A stretch of 64,000 nucleotides of DNA. It comes from Clostridiales bacterium. Its GTDB lineage: Bacteria; Bacillota; Clostridia; Oscillospirales; Oscillospiraceae. The DNA lies in contig JAJUHC010000002.1 of the NCBI GenBank assembly GCA_029268065.1, positions 1 to 64,000 on the forward strand, in the 5' to 3' direction. The notes beneath the pieces were generated by a model. It made no database searches and was not told the origin of the DNA. It saw only the letters and a program-made list of their open reading frames with translations. The position numbers were made by a program, and so were the translations under genes. Every line of letters begins with the position of its first letter. Positions within the stretch are counted from its first letter, which is position 1. Below are positions 9,229 to 16,852 of the stretch, in pieces.

Positions 9229-10259
9229 TTCGCCGCCTCCTTTGCGTTCGAGGCTTCCGCTTCAACAGCCGGTGCAATACGGTGGCATCTCACATAATGC
9301 CCGGGCTCCGTTTCAAATAGAGGCGGATCGGTATTTACGCATTTTTCGCACTTCTCGGCGCATCTTTCGCGGAAGGTGCAGTCGGGGGGAAGGTTCATCG
9401 GGTCGCTCATGAGGCCCTGTATCGATTCCAGGCGTTCCACATCCTTGTCGAGGCTCGGCAGCGCGTTGAAGAGGGCCTTCGTATAAGGGTGGCTCGGATT
9501 GTTGAATATATGCTCCACGCTGCCTAATTCCACCATCTGCCCCGCGTAAATGACGCCGCATTTGTCGCAGATATCCGCGACGACGCCGAGGTCGTGGGTT
9601 ATCATCAAAAGAGCGGTGTTGAATTTCTGCTTCAGCCCGTTCATGAGCTGCAAGACCTGTGCCTGGATCGTCACGTCGAGAGCCGTCGTCGGCTCGTCCG
9701 CGATAAGCACGCGGGGGTTGCAGGCGAGGGCGATGGCGATGACTATGCGCTGTTTCATGCCGCCCGAAAACTCGTGGGGGTAGTTTTTGTAGCGCTCGCC
9801 CGGGATACCGACGAGCTCCATCATTTCCGTGGCTCTCAAAACCGCCTCGGCCTTTGAAATTTTGTTGTGCAGCCTCAGGACCTCCGCTATCTGCTCGCCG
9901 ACGGGGGTTACAGGGTTCAGGGCGGACATGGGATCCTGAAATATCATGCTGATGTCGTCGCCGCGCAGCTTTCGCATCATCCTTTCGTTTGCGCGCTGCT
10001 TGAATCTGCTGCGGGAGCTTTCGACGATGTTTTTTCCGTTCAGAAGGACTTCTCCGCTGATGACCTGACCCGCGGGCTTCGGCAAAAGGCCCATTATGGT
10101 TAGAGCGATGGTAGTTTTGCCCGCGCCCGTCTCGCCGACAAGGCCGAGCGTCTCGCCCGCCGAAAGCGAAAAGCTCACGTCGTTCACCGCCTCCGCCACG
10201 CCGTCCTCGGTCTCGTAGTGCACAATGAGGTTTTTTACTTCCAGTACCTTATCGCTCAT
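9225..10259 (-). CDS. Oligopeptide-type ABC transporter ATP-binding protein (OppD/DppD-like)
   Basis: 344 residues. Walker A GETGAGKTT, signature EFSGGMKQR, Walker B VLIADEPTTALDVTIQAQ, H-loop MITHDLGVVAD, and the C-terminal CTFRERCAEKCEKC cysteine cluster typical of OppD/DppD. It pairs with the OppF-like subunit to form the heterodimeric ATPase of the importer. It begins 14 nt after the end of the OppC-like gene. Confidence 0.92.
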   Translation of the reverse strand: MSDKVLEVKNLIVHYETEDGVAEAVNDVSFSLSAGETLGLVGETGAGKTTIALTIMGLLPKPAGQVISGEVLLNGKNIVESSRSRFKQRANERMMRKLRGDDISMIFQDPMSALNPVTPVGEQIAEVLRLHNKISKAEAVLRATEMMELVGIPGERYKNYPHEFSGGMKQRIVIAIALACNPRVLIADEPTTALDVTIQAQVLQLMNGLKQKFNTALLMITHDLGVVADICDKCGVIYAGQMVELGSVEHIFNNPSHPYTKALFNALPSLDKDVERLESIQGLMSDPMNLPPDCTFRERCAEKCEKCVNTDPPLFETEPGHYVRCHRIAPAVEAEASNAKEAAK

Positions 10260-10273
10260 ATCTTTATCGTTCC

Positions 10274-11185
10274 TTATTTCAGTCTCGGGTCCAGGGCGTC
10301 GCGCAGCCCGTCGCCGAACAGATTAATGGCAAGGACGGTTATCATTATCATCAGCCCCGGAAAGTAGAGCGTGTATGGAGCGACCCTCATAAGCTCCTTG
10401 CTGGACGAAAGCATGGAGCCCCACTCTGGCGTCGGAGCGGTTATGCCGAGCCCAATGTAGCTCATCGAGGAAACCGTCAGAATGGCCGCCGCGACTCCAA
10501 AGGTGAAGTTTGTGAGAATGGGCCCCATAGCGTTGGGGAGCATGTATTTCAGAAGCTGCCTTGCGCTGCTGGCCCCTATGGCCCTCGCGGACTCGATATA
10601 GTCGTTGCTTTTGACCGTCAGAATCGCGGCGCGGATGACGCGAGACCTTCCCGGAGTCGTGCTGAGCGAAATTGCAAGTACAAGATTGAGAACGCCGTTT
10701 CCGAGGGAGGCGGCGATGGCGATCGCCATGAGAAGCGGGGGTATGGACTGGAAAATGTCCATAAATCGCATGATGAGGTTGTCCGCCCTGCCGCCGTAAA
10801 ATGCCGCAATGGATCCCAGCACGCCGCCGAAAGCAAAAGCCAAAAACGTGCATATGAATCCGACAGGCAGCGAAATCCTGGTACCGTAGATAACGCGGCT
10901 GAAGATATCGCGCCCGAAGTTGTCCGTACCCATTAAATGCTGCGTCGAGGGCGTCTGGAGCGTCCGCGTCAGCACCTGATTGTCGATGCCCTCGGGGGCT
11001 ATGTAATTTGCGAATATCGCAATCAAAACCAATATCCCAAGGATGACAAGCCCTCCTATGGCAAGCTTGTTGCGCCGCAGGCGCTTCCAAGCCTCGCGCC
11101 CCGGCGAGGTTTTTTGAATTCTGCCCTTGAGTTTAGCCTTCTTTTTGTCAATTTTAGCCATTGCGGGCGTGTATAATTTTGCCAT
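10274..11185 (-). CDS. Oligopeptide-type ABC transporter permease (OppC/DppC-like)
   Basis: 303 residues. A cytoplasmic, Lys/Arg-rich N-terminus containing REAWKRLRRNKLA is followed by a first membrane span, the periplasmic-type segment with HLMGTDNFGRDIFSRVIYGTR, and five further spans. The EAA-type loop is SARAIGASSARQLLKYMLPN. It ends in LFGDGLRDALDPRLK, the usual OppC/DppC terminus. AAGGTGG lies 5 nt before the ATG, which overlaps the preceding stop by one base (TAATG). Confidence 0.92.
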   Translation of the reverse strand: MAKLYTPAMAKIDKKKAKLKGRIQKTSPGREAWKRLRRNKLAIGGLVILGILVLIAIFANYIAPEGIDNQVLTRTLQTPSTQHLMGTDNFGRDIFSRVIYGTRISLPVGFICTFLAFAFGGVLGSIAAFYGGRADNLIMRFMDIFQSIPPLLMAIAIAASLGNGVLNLVLAISLSTTPGRSRVIRAAILTVKSNDYIESARAIGASSARQLLKYMLPNAMGPILTNFTFGVAAAILTVSSMSYIGLGITAPTPEWGSMLSSSKELMRVAPYTLYFPGLMIMITVLAINLFGDGLRDALDPRLK

Positions 11186-12156
11186 TATGCCACCTTCTGC
11201 TTTCTTTTCGCGAACAGCCTGCCCTTTGAGCGAAATTCCGATTTAAGACGCGGGTCAATCGCCGCGTAAAGCAGATCCATTATCAGCATTATTATGCTGA
11301 ACGCTATCGCAAGCATTATTATTCCGCCCTGAACAGAGGGCCAGTTTCTAGCGTTTATCGCGTTGAGCATGTATTGTCCCACTCCCGAAAGCGAAAATAT
11401 GCTTTCCGCAATAACCGCCCCGCCCAGAGAGATGCCTATGATATTCCCGACGTTCGCGACTATGGGAATCAGCGCATTCCTTAGCCCGTGCCTAATAATT
11501 ACGGCGGCCTCGGTCTGCCCCTTCGCGCGGGCCGTCCGAATATAATCCTGCTGTATGACCTCGAGCATGCTTGCCCGGGTCGTTCTGGCAAAGTTTCCCA
11601 TATTGCCGACGCCTATCATCAACACCGGCAGCACCCAGCCGGATATCCCGGCTATGCCGCTCGCGGGCAGCAGGTGGAGCTTGACGGCGAAAAGAAGAAG
11701 CGTCATGAGCCCCAGCCAGAACTGGGGAATCGAAACGCCCATCAGCGACAGCGCCATCGACGCGTTGTCAATCCACGAATTTCGCTTGACCGCCGATACG
11801 ACGCCGAGCGGCACGGACAGAATCAGCGCCACGATTACGGACGCGATGGTCAGCTTAAGCGTGACCGGGAAACGCGTCATAAGCTCGCCGAAAACAGGCT
11901 GCCCCGTGATATATGAGTTTCCGAAGTCCCCTCTTGTTATAATCTTTACCGTGTAGTTCACAAATTGAATGTATATGGGGTCGTTTAGACCCAGCTTTTC
12001 GCGCATCGCTTCCCTCACCTCGGGCGGAGCGTCGGCGCCGACGAGCGAGGTCACGGGGTCGCCCGGAGTGATGACGCTCAGAAAAAAGATGATGCATACG
12101 ACTCCGACTACGACCGGAATCATCCAAAGCAGACGTTTTATTATGTATCTAAGCAT
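11185..12156 (-). CDS. Oligopeptide-type ABC transporter permease (OppB/DppB-like)
   Basis: 323 residues. Typical OppB/DppB start MLRYIIKRLLWMIPVV..., the long extracytoplasmic loop with GDPV and LGLNDPIYIQF, the segment GDFGNSYITGQPV, and the EAA loop RTARAKGQTEAAVI. Six predicted membrane spans. AAGGAG precedes the ATG. It is separated from the binding-protein gene by about 98 nt containing a strong hairpin, so it may be expressed at a lower level than the binding protein. Confidence 0.92.
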   Translation of the reverse strand: MLRYIIKRLLWMIPVVVGVVCIIFFLSVITPGDPVTSLVGADAPPEVREAMREKLGLNDPIYIQFVNYTVKIITRGDFGNSYITGQPVFGELMTRFPVTLKLTIASVIVALILSVPLGVVSAVKRNSWIDNASMALSLMGVSIPQFWLGLMTLLLFAVKLHLLPASGIAGISGWVLPVLMIGVGNMGNFARTTRASMLEVIQQDYIRTARAKGQTEAAVIIRHGLRNALIPIVANVGNIIGISLGGAVIAESIFSLSGVGQYMLNAINARNWPSVQGGIIMLAIAFSIIMLIMDLLYAAIDPRLKSEFRSKGRLFAKRKQKVA

Positions 12157-12200
12157 AAATATTGCTCCTTAAAGCACCGATACCCAGCCTTATCATTTGT

Positions 12201-12229
12201 GTCTCTCCGGAGGTGTTCTCCGGAGAGAC
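12201..12229. repeat. Perfect 12-bp hairpin between binding-protein and permease genes
   Basis: Arms GTCTCTCCGGAG and CTCCGGAGAGAC around gtgtt. In the direction of the operon there is no U-run after the stem. Such hairpins after binding-protein genes commonly stabilise the upstream mRNA segment and give higher binding-protein expression (family-level knowledge). Assigned as a probable mRNA-stability element. Confidence 0.6.
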
Positions 12230-12254
12230 ATTTTTAAAGGGCTTTCGCCGTTTC

Positions 12255-13817
12255 CTACTTGCGACCGGCTCTTGAGAGTATTATGTCGCCGTTAACCTGA
12301 TATTTGATTCCCTGCACGTCGGCTTTTGCGACGAGCACGCGGTTCTGGGAGCCGAGCACGAGAGCAGGGACGTTGGTATTGATAATTGCCTGTATCTTTT
12401 TCAGCATTTCCTTGCGTGAGGCTTCGTCCATATTGACCTTTGCCTTGTCGATTAGGGTGTTAAGCTCCTCCGGACCCTGCCAGCCGCAGCCGCCGTTTGC
12501 CTTTTGGAAGCCGACTCTGCCGTCAAAGAAATTAAGATAAGAGAAGGGGTCTGCGAAGGAAGGCGCGGCGAGATACATGTCAAAATTACCGGCAGCGGCG
12601 TCTGTATAGAACACCGTCGAGGCCGTAGGCGCGAGAACGACCTTGATGCCTATCTGAGCCAGCTGGTTCTGCATAAGCTGAGCCAGCGCGGGATATACGG
12701 CCGTCTCCGTATACTTCAGCGTAAAGGTGAAGCCGTTCGGATACTTCGATTCCGCCATCAGCTTTTTCGCCGCGGCAAGGTCGTAGTGGTAGTAGTTCGT
12801 ATAGGAGCCGTCGGGAGCCGCGTACGCCGGGTGGGCGTTTGCGAAAATGCTGTCGGTCACGTAGCCGAACCCTTTCATGGCAACCTCTACGTCGGACTTA
12901 TAGTCAAGCGCCAGCGCCATGGCCTGACGGACCTTAACGTCGTTGAAGGGCGCTTTGCTGCAGTTCATCAGGAACATATTGCTTGCAATTGTCTTTATGT
13001 TGTCGACCTTGAACTTGTTGTTGCCAAGCAGGGCTTTTGCCTGCGTGACGTCCGGGTCGAGCACAACGTCCACGTCGCCGGACTCAAGATTCATCATGCG
13101 CGCCGAAATGTCGGTTATTATTCGGACCTCTATGGTGTCAAAATACGGCTTGCCGCCCCAGTACCTGTCGTTGCGCGCAAGGACGATTTTCAGGCCGCGC
13201 TCCCAGCTTACGAACTTGTAGGCGCCGCTGCCCGCCGTAGGCTTCGTCTGCTGAGCGTCGGGACCGCCGCCCGCTTTAACCGCGGCCTCGCTGACTATGC
13301 CGAGGGCGTTGCCCGAAAGCGTATAGAAAAGATAGGGGTCGGGAGTCTTTGTCGCGACGATTACAGTATAATCGTCAACGACCTTGCACTCCTTAAGGTC
13401 AAAGCGGTCGTAATAGGACGCGACCTTGCCGGATTCCTGCCCCGTCTTTAATGTATAGATAACGTCGCTAGCCTTTATCTGGTTGCCGTCGTGCGCATAC
13501 ACATCCTTGCGGAGGTAGAATTTCATATGCGTGCTGTCGACCTGCTCCCATTTTTCCGCGATGCAGGGCTTGAAGCTGTTGCTGTCATTGTCGTAAAAGA
13601 CAAGCGGATCATACAGCAGATAGTCAAGCGGACCGTTAAAGGTGCTGTTCGCTATGGTCTGGGCGAAAAGGCCGCCGGGATCGCCCTTGTGCGCGACGAC
13701 CAGCTTCTGAGATGCGCCTTTCGCGCTCGGGGTCGGCGTAGAAGCGGGAGCGGAGGAACAAGCTGCGGTTGAAATTATTAGCAATACCGCCAAAGCAAAC
13801 GCCAAAGTCTTTTTCAT
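12255..13817 (-). CDS. Oligopeptide-type ABC transporter substrate-binding lipoprotein (SBP family 5)
   Basis: 520 residues from the ATG at 13817, with AAAGGAG about 9 nt upstream. The N-terminus MKKTLAFALAVLLIISTAAC is a lipoprotein signal with Cys20 as the lipidated residue, followed by a Ser/Pro/Thr-rich linker. Family-5 solute-binding features are PLVFYD, the segment IAEKWEQVDSTHMKFYLRKDVYAHDGNQIKASDVIYTLK, and KVRQAMALALDYK. It captures peptides or other solutes outside the membrane for the OppBCDF-like importer. First gene of the operon; copy 2 of the 43-nt motif lies about 122 nt upstream. Confidence 0.92.
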   Translation of the reverse strand: MKKTLAFALAVLLIISTAACSSAPASTPTPSAKGASQKLVVAHKGDPGGLFAQTIANSTFNGPLDYLLYDPLVFYDNDSNSFKPCIAEKWEQVDSTHMKFYLRKDVYAHDGNQIKASDVIYTLKTGQESGKVASYYDRFDLKECKVVDDYTVIVATKTPDPYLFYTLSGNALGIVSEAAVKAGGGPDAQQTKPTAGSGAYKFVSWERGLKIVLARNDRYWGGKPYFDTIEVRIITDISARMMNLESGDVDVVLDPDVTQAKALLGNNKFKVDNIKTIASNMFLMNCSKAPFNDVKVRQAMALALDYKSDVEVAMKGFGYVTDSIFANAHPAYAAPDGSYTNYYHYDLAAAKKLMAESKYPNGFTFTLKYTETAVYPALAQLMQNQLAQIGIKVVLAPTASTVFYTDAAAGNFDMYLAAPSFADPFSYLNFFDGRVGFQKANGGCGWQGPEELNTLIDKAKVNMDEASRKEMLKKIQAIINTNVPALVLGSQNRVLVAKADVQGIKYQVNGDIILSRAGRK

Positions 13818-13938
13818 CAAATTCGCTCTCCTTTTCTTATTCATTTTTCTGCTGATTTGTAAAATTTTGTACAACCACTGCCGAGCCGCGCGGCTCCGTA
13901 TGGTAAATTGATTAATAACATCACAAATTTTAAATTCA

Positions 13939-13981
13939 ATTTTGGTTGATGTAAATAGAATTTGCTTAGTATTTAAGTAGT
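13939..13981 (-). promoter_or_regulatory. Candidate operator/promoter motif, copy 2 of 2
   Basis: Matches the block at 8064-8106: TTTTGGTTG, ATGTAAATAGAATTTGC, TTAGTATTTAAGTAGTA. It lies upstream of the binding-protein gene. The next bases contain further TAGTAGT-like direct repeats (13976-13995). Suggests that the importer and the CoA operon answer to one regulator. Confidence 0.6.
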
Positions 13982-14063
13982 AGTCAGTAGTACTTCTTTT
14001 ACACTCTTTTATACATAGATACGCCCTGTTCGAATTTTCAGTTTAATTTTTATAACAGAAATC

Positions 14064-14273
14064 ATGCCCGATCTCGCAGAATATCGATTCGGGTCCCGTT
14101 ATTTAACGCTGAGGATCGCCGAATCCTTGGCAATCGAAAAAGCACTTAGGACAAAGGAGGCGAATAACGGCTCTGCACAGTCCCCCTTCGCCCGTGAGGT
14201 GTGCGGCGCTTGCGAGGCTGTTTGTCCCGCGGGAGCCCTGCCTTTGAAGCCTGACGTATGGGTTTTTAATTAA
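14064..14273 (+). pseudogene. Possible remnant of an Fe-S protein gene
   Basis: An open frame of 69 codons with no ribosome-binding site. Near the C-terminus it contains CGACEAVCPAGAL, a partial 4Fe-4S ferredoxin motif (C-x2-C-x3-C-P). Only three of the four expected cysteines are present, and the flanking sequence does not form a recognisable domain. It sits in a stretch with another broken gene, so a gene fragment is more likely than a functional small protein. Confidence 0.3.
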
Positions 14274-14396
14274 GCTTTTATAGTAAACTATTAGTTCCTT
14301 TTTATAAATTCAGCACGTCATGACGCTTTGACTTTATCATATTTTTCTGTTATCATATTGTCAGGGCTACACTAATCCGTAATTTGAAAGCTGGTA

Positions 14397-14973
14397 TTGA
14401 ATGAGGTTAAATTGAAGGAGTTATTTATGGGATCTCGAAAATCGTATCTTACGTTCTTTATATTTTCCCTATCCCTGCTCGCAGCCGGTATTTTTTTAAG
14501 CACCCCCTCCGAGATATTCAAAGGCTTAAAGGTGATCATATCTGCGGAAGGCACCTTGATTACGGACTATTTTGCGCTTGCCGGACCAGGCGCCGCCATG
14601 GTGAATTCGGCTGCTGTGACAATGATAAGCATCCTTCTCCTAACGCCGATAGTGCTGGGCGTATTGACGTGAACCCTTCTCAACACCTGGCATATCGCCT
14701 CTCCCCCCGTTCAGCCTGCGGCGCTCTTCGGCACGGCGCTCGCACCGATAGTGGATTTCTACGGGGTCGGAGCCGGCCTTATAGCGGGCTTCCTCCACTC
14801 GGCAGTCGCTCTTTACGCGGGCGGCCCTCTTGCCGGCCTCAACCTTTATAACAACGGCTTTGCCGCCGTGATTGGTTTCGACCGTAATGTATCCCGTGCT
14901 GAGCGAGCTGCTCAGGCATAAGAGAGCGAAGATCGACGACGTGGATTATATGTTTAATAATAAAATAGAATGA
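14397..14973 (+). pseudogene. Broken DUF1576 membrane-protein gene
   Basis: The first 91 codons read as the N-terminus of a DUF1576 membrane protein (SRKSYLTFFIFSLSLLAAGIF, then LITDYFALAGPGAAMVNSAAVTMISILLLTP). The frame stops at 14670. Past an apparent large internal deletion, another frame reads GAGLIAGFLHSAVALYAGGPLAGLNLYNNGFAA, the conserved C-terminal part. A third frame then gives TVMYPVLSELLRHKR...YMFNNKIE and a stop just before 14974. So about half the ~430-residue family length is lost and at least two frame changes are present. Function of intact homologs is unknown. Confidence 0.75.
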
Positions 14974-14988
14974 ATATAAAGGATGGTT

Positions 14989-15825
14989 GTGTTGTACGAG
15001 GAATACTATCAGGGCTTAAAGGACGTTGACGCTTACCTCAAAAGAATCGGCATGCCAAGGCCTAAGGCGCCCACAAGGGAGTATCTTGACGAGCTCGTTT
15101 TAGCTCATCAGTGCTCTGTGGTTTTTGAAAACCTGGATATTTACGATTTACATAAGCCCATTTCCATCGTTCCGGACGACATTTTTGAAAAGGTCGTCGT
15201 CAGAAAGCGCGGCGGCTACTGCTTTGAGCTGAACGGTCTGTTTGTTCTGCTTCTCAGAGCCCTGGGTTATGACGCCTATTCATGTCCCTGCAGGGTCGCG
15301 AGGGGTGAGATGTCCATGCCCGGACCCGTGCGCCACAGGGGCAACATAGTAAGAATGGGCGGCAAATACCTCTTCTGCGACGTGGGCTTCGGCGGTCCCA
15401 TGCCTCCCGGGGCGGTGGCGGTCGAGGACGCCGTGAAGCAGTCGGTGCAGGGCGAAACCTTCTGGTTTGAGCGCCGCGACGAGTTCTGGTGGATGCTGAA
15501 GCGCTTCACCAAGGGCCGGCTCGAGGTTGGAATGTCGGGAATCACGGACGGCAACGACGAAATCCATGAAGCGGACGTTCTGCTCATATCGATAGGCTCG
15601 TGGGAGCCCGTGGACTTTATTTCGGCCAATCTCGCCTGCTCCGAGGGACCGGACGCGCCCTTCGCCCAGAAGCGGATGATGAACCTCCGCAGGAAAGACG
15701 GTCATATAGCAGTTACGGGGAGCACGCTCACCCAGGTCAAAAACGGCGTAAGGGAATCCCGCGAGATCACCGAGGAAGAGGCCAAACGCCTCATGACGGA
15801 AGAATTCGGGCTGATACTCAAATAA
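14989..15825 (+). CDS. Arylamine N-acetyltransferase family protein
   Basis: About 278 residues. The acyltransferase triad is visible: Cys in KRGGYCFELNG, His in PVRHRGN 38 residues later and Asp in FCDVGFGG 15 residues after that. This is the same spacing as in characterised NAT enzymes (Cys69/His107/Asp122), which transfer an acetyl or other acyl group from CoA to an amine, hydrazine or similar acceptor. An ATG at 14983 is directly abutted by AAAGG, so the GTG at 14989 (6 nt spacing) or TTG at 14992 is the more likely start. It begins just after the broken DUF1576 gene and stands alone. Confidence 0.88.
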   Translation: MLYEEYYQGLKDVDAYLKRIGMPRPKAPTREYLDELVLAHQCSVVFENLDIYDLHKPISIVPDDIFEKVVVRKRGGYCFELNGLFVLLLRALGYDAYSCPCRVARGEMSMPGPVRHRGNIVRMGGKYLFCDVGFGGPMPPGAVAVEDAVKQSVQGETFWFERRDEFWWMLKRFTKGRLEVGMSGITDGNDEIHEADVLLISIGSWEPVDFISANLACSEGPDAPFAQKRMMNLRRKDGHIAVTGSTLTQVKNGVRESREITEEEAKRLMTEEFGLILK

Positions 15826-15831
15826 GCACGG

Positions 15832-15877
15832 GGGCTTGCCGCAAAACGTTCTTCCATGAACGCATCACGGCAAGCCC
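15832..15877. repeat. Hairpin repeat after the N-acetyltransferase gene
   Basis: Arms GGGCTTGCCG and CGGCAAGCCC, loop including CAAAACGTTCTTCC. The left arm and loop closely resemble the hairpin at 18382-18427 (shared core GCTTGYCGCAAAACGTTC). No T-run follows, so termination is uncertain. Confidence 0.5.
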
Positions 15878-15895
15878 TCGGAATATCAAAAAGCT

Positions 15896-16042
15896 GGGGC
15901 TGTTGCAAAACAAATTTGTGATAGCAAATTGCACAAAAAAAGCGGCCCTACAAACAAAAAATGCGCTTTGAAAAGGCTTTTAAGGCCAAATCAAGGCGCA
16001 TTTTTGTACGTTTTTTCGACCAGGGCGTTTTGCTACAGCCCC
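15896..16042. mobile_element. MITE-like element with 16-bp terminal inverted repeats
   Basis: 147 bp bounded by GGGGCTGTTGCAAAAC (15896-15911) and its inverse GTTTTGCTACAGCCCC (16027-16042), with a single mismatch. A second nested inverted repeat AAAATGCGC / GCGCATTTT lies inside at about 15957-16002. Such ends resemble insertion-sequence termini. There is no coding capacity and no clear target-site duplication, so it could also be a long transcription-ending hairpin between the convergent flanking genes. Confidence 0.5.
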
Positions 16043-16047
16043 ATATT

Positions 16048-16674
16048 TTATCTTATAAAGTTCGTAAACTGGCGGGGTTCCGGTTCGGGCTTTTCAACTC
16101 CCGCCGCCTTTCCCGCTTCTATGCATTTTAAAAGCCAGGCCATGTTGTTGGCAAGCTGGCGCATGACACTTATGCCCTCAAGGTCCTGCAAAACCTCTTC
16201 GGGCTTGTTTCCGTGCACGCTGTTCCAGTACCTTGAAGAAACCACGGGCATCTGGGAAATGGTGAAGTACTTGTTCAGTCGGTCGAACGCCGCGCTCGCG
16301 CCTCCGCGGCGGCAGCTGACCACGGCCGCACCGAGCTTGCCCTGGAATTTCGAGCCGTGCGCAAAGAACACCTTGTCCAGAAAGGCGCACAGCGCGCCCG
16401 CCGCAGCCGCGTAGTAAACGGGAGAGCCGATAACCAGGGCGTCCGCGGCCATTATCTTCTCCGCGCAGGCATTTACGCCGTCCTCGTCGCCGAACACGCA
16501 CCTGCCCTCCTTCCGGCAGCCGCCGCAGGCAACGCATCCCTTTATCGCGCTCTTGTTTACATGCAGTATTTCCGTCTCAACGCCGTTTTTCTCAAGCTGC
16601 GCCGCAACTTCGGCAAGCGCCGTATATGTGCATCCTTTTTCATGGGGACTGCCGTTAATCAGTAAAACCTTCAT
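16048..16674 (-). CDS. Flavodoxin-fold NAD(P)H-dependent FMN reductase
   Basis: 208 residues. The N-terminus MKVLLINGSPHEKGCTYTAL is the phosphate-binding loop of NADPH-dependent FMN reductases/iron-sulfur flavoproteins. CVACGGCRKEGRC gives a CxxC-x-rich loop like those of Isf-type proteins, though spacing for a cluster is not certain. GSPVYYAAAAGALCAFLDKVF is the second FMN-contact segment. It probably transfers electrons from NAD(P)H or ferredoxin to an acceptor. GGGGAG precedes the ATG. Divergent from the symporter gene at 16853/16871. Confidence 0.85.
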   Translation of the reverse strand: MKVLLINGSPHEKGCTYTALAEVAAQLEKNGVETEILHVNKSAIKGCVACGGCRKEGRCVFGDEDGVNACAEKIMAADALVIGSPVYYAAAAGALCAFLDKVFFAHGSKFQGKLGAAVVSCRRGGASAAFDRLNKYFTISQMPVVSSRYWNSVHGNKPEEVLQDLEGISVMRQLANNMAWLLKCIEAGKAAGVEKPEPEPRQFTNFIR

Positions 16675-16736
16675 TGTTTTCTCCCCTTATTTGTTATTTT
16701 AGCTTTATTTTACGGCTATCCGGGCCCCTGCGTCAA

Positions 16737-16770
16737 TACGGCGCCGTAAATAAATGATTTGCGCCGTAAA
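16737..16770. promoter_or_regulatory. Operator-like palindrome and direct repeat upstream of the symporter
   Basis: A perfect 12-bp palindrome TACGGCGCCGTA (16737-16748) overlaps the first of two GCGCCGTAAA repeats (16741-16750 and 16761-16770), 20 bp apart, or two helical turns. They lie just upstream of the -35 box at 16780, where an activator or repressor would bind. Confidence 0.5.
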
Positions 16771-16779
16771 AAATTACGT

Positions 16780-16808
16780 TTGACATACGCCGTGATTTTT
16801 GCTATTAT
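16780..16808 (+). promoter_or_regulatory. Sigma-A promoter of the symporter gene
   Basis: TTGACA (16780-16785), 17-nt spacer, TATTAT (16803-16808). The -35 hexamer matches consensus exactly and the -10 differs at one position. Confidence 0.7.
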
Positions 16809-16852
16809 TTGTTTATTAATTTAAATCAGTAGTCAAATGAGGAGGAGTTTTT

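Noticed and set aside
12504-13451. Long plus-strand open frame (315 codons) opposite the binding-protein gene
   Set aside because: Antisense shadow of an unambiguous SBP family 5 gene; Arg/Val-rich and without family resemblance.
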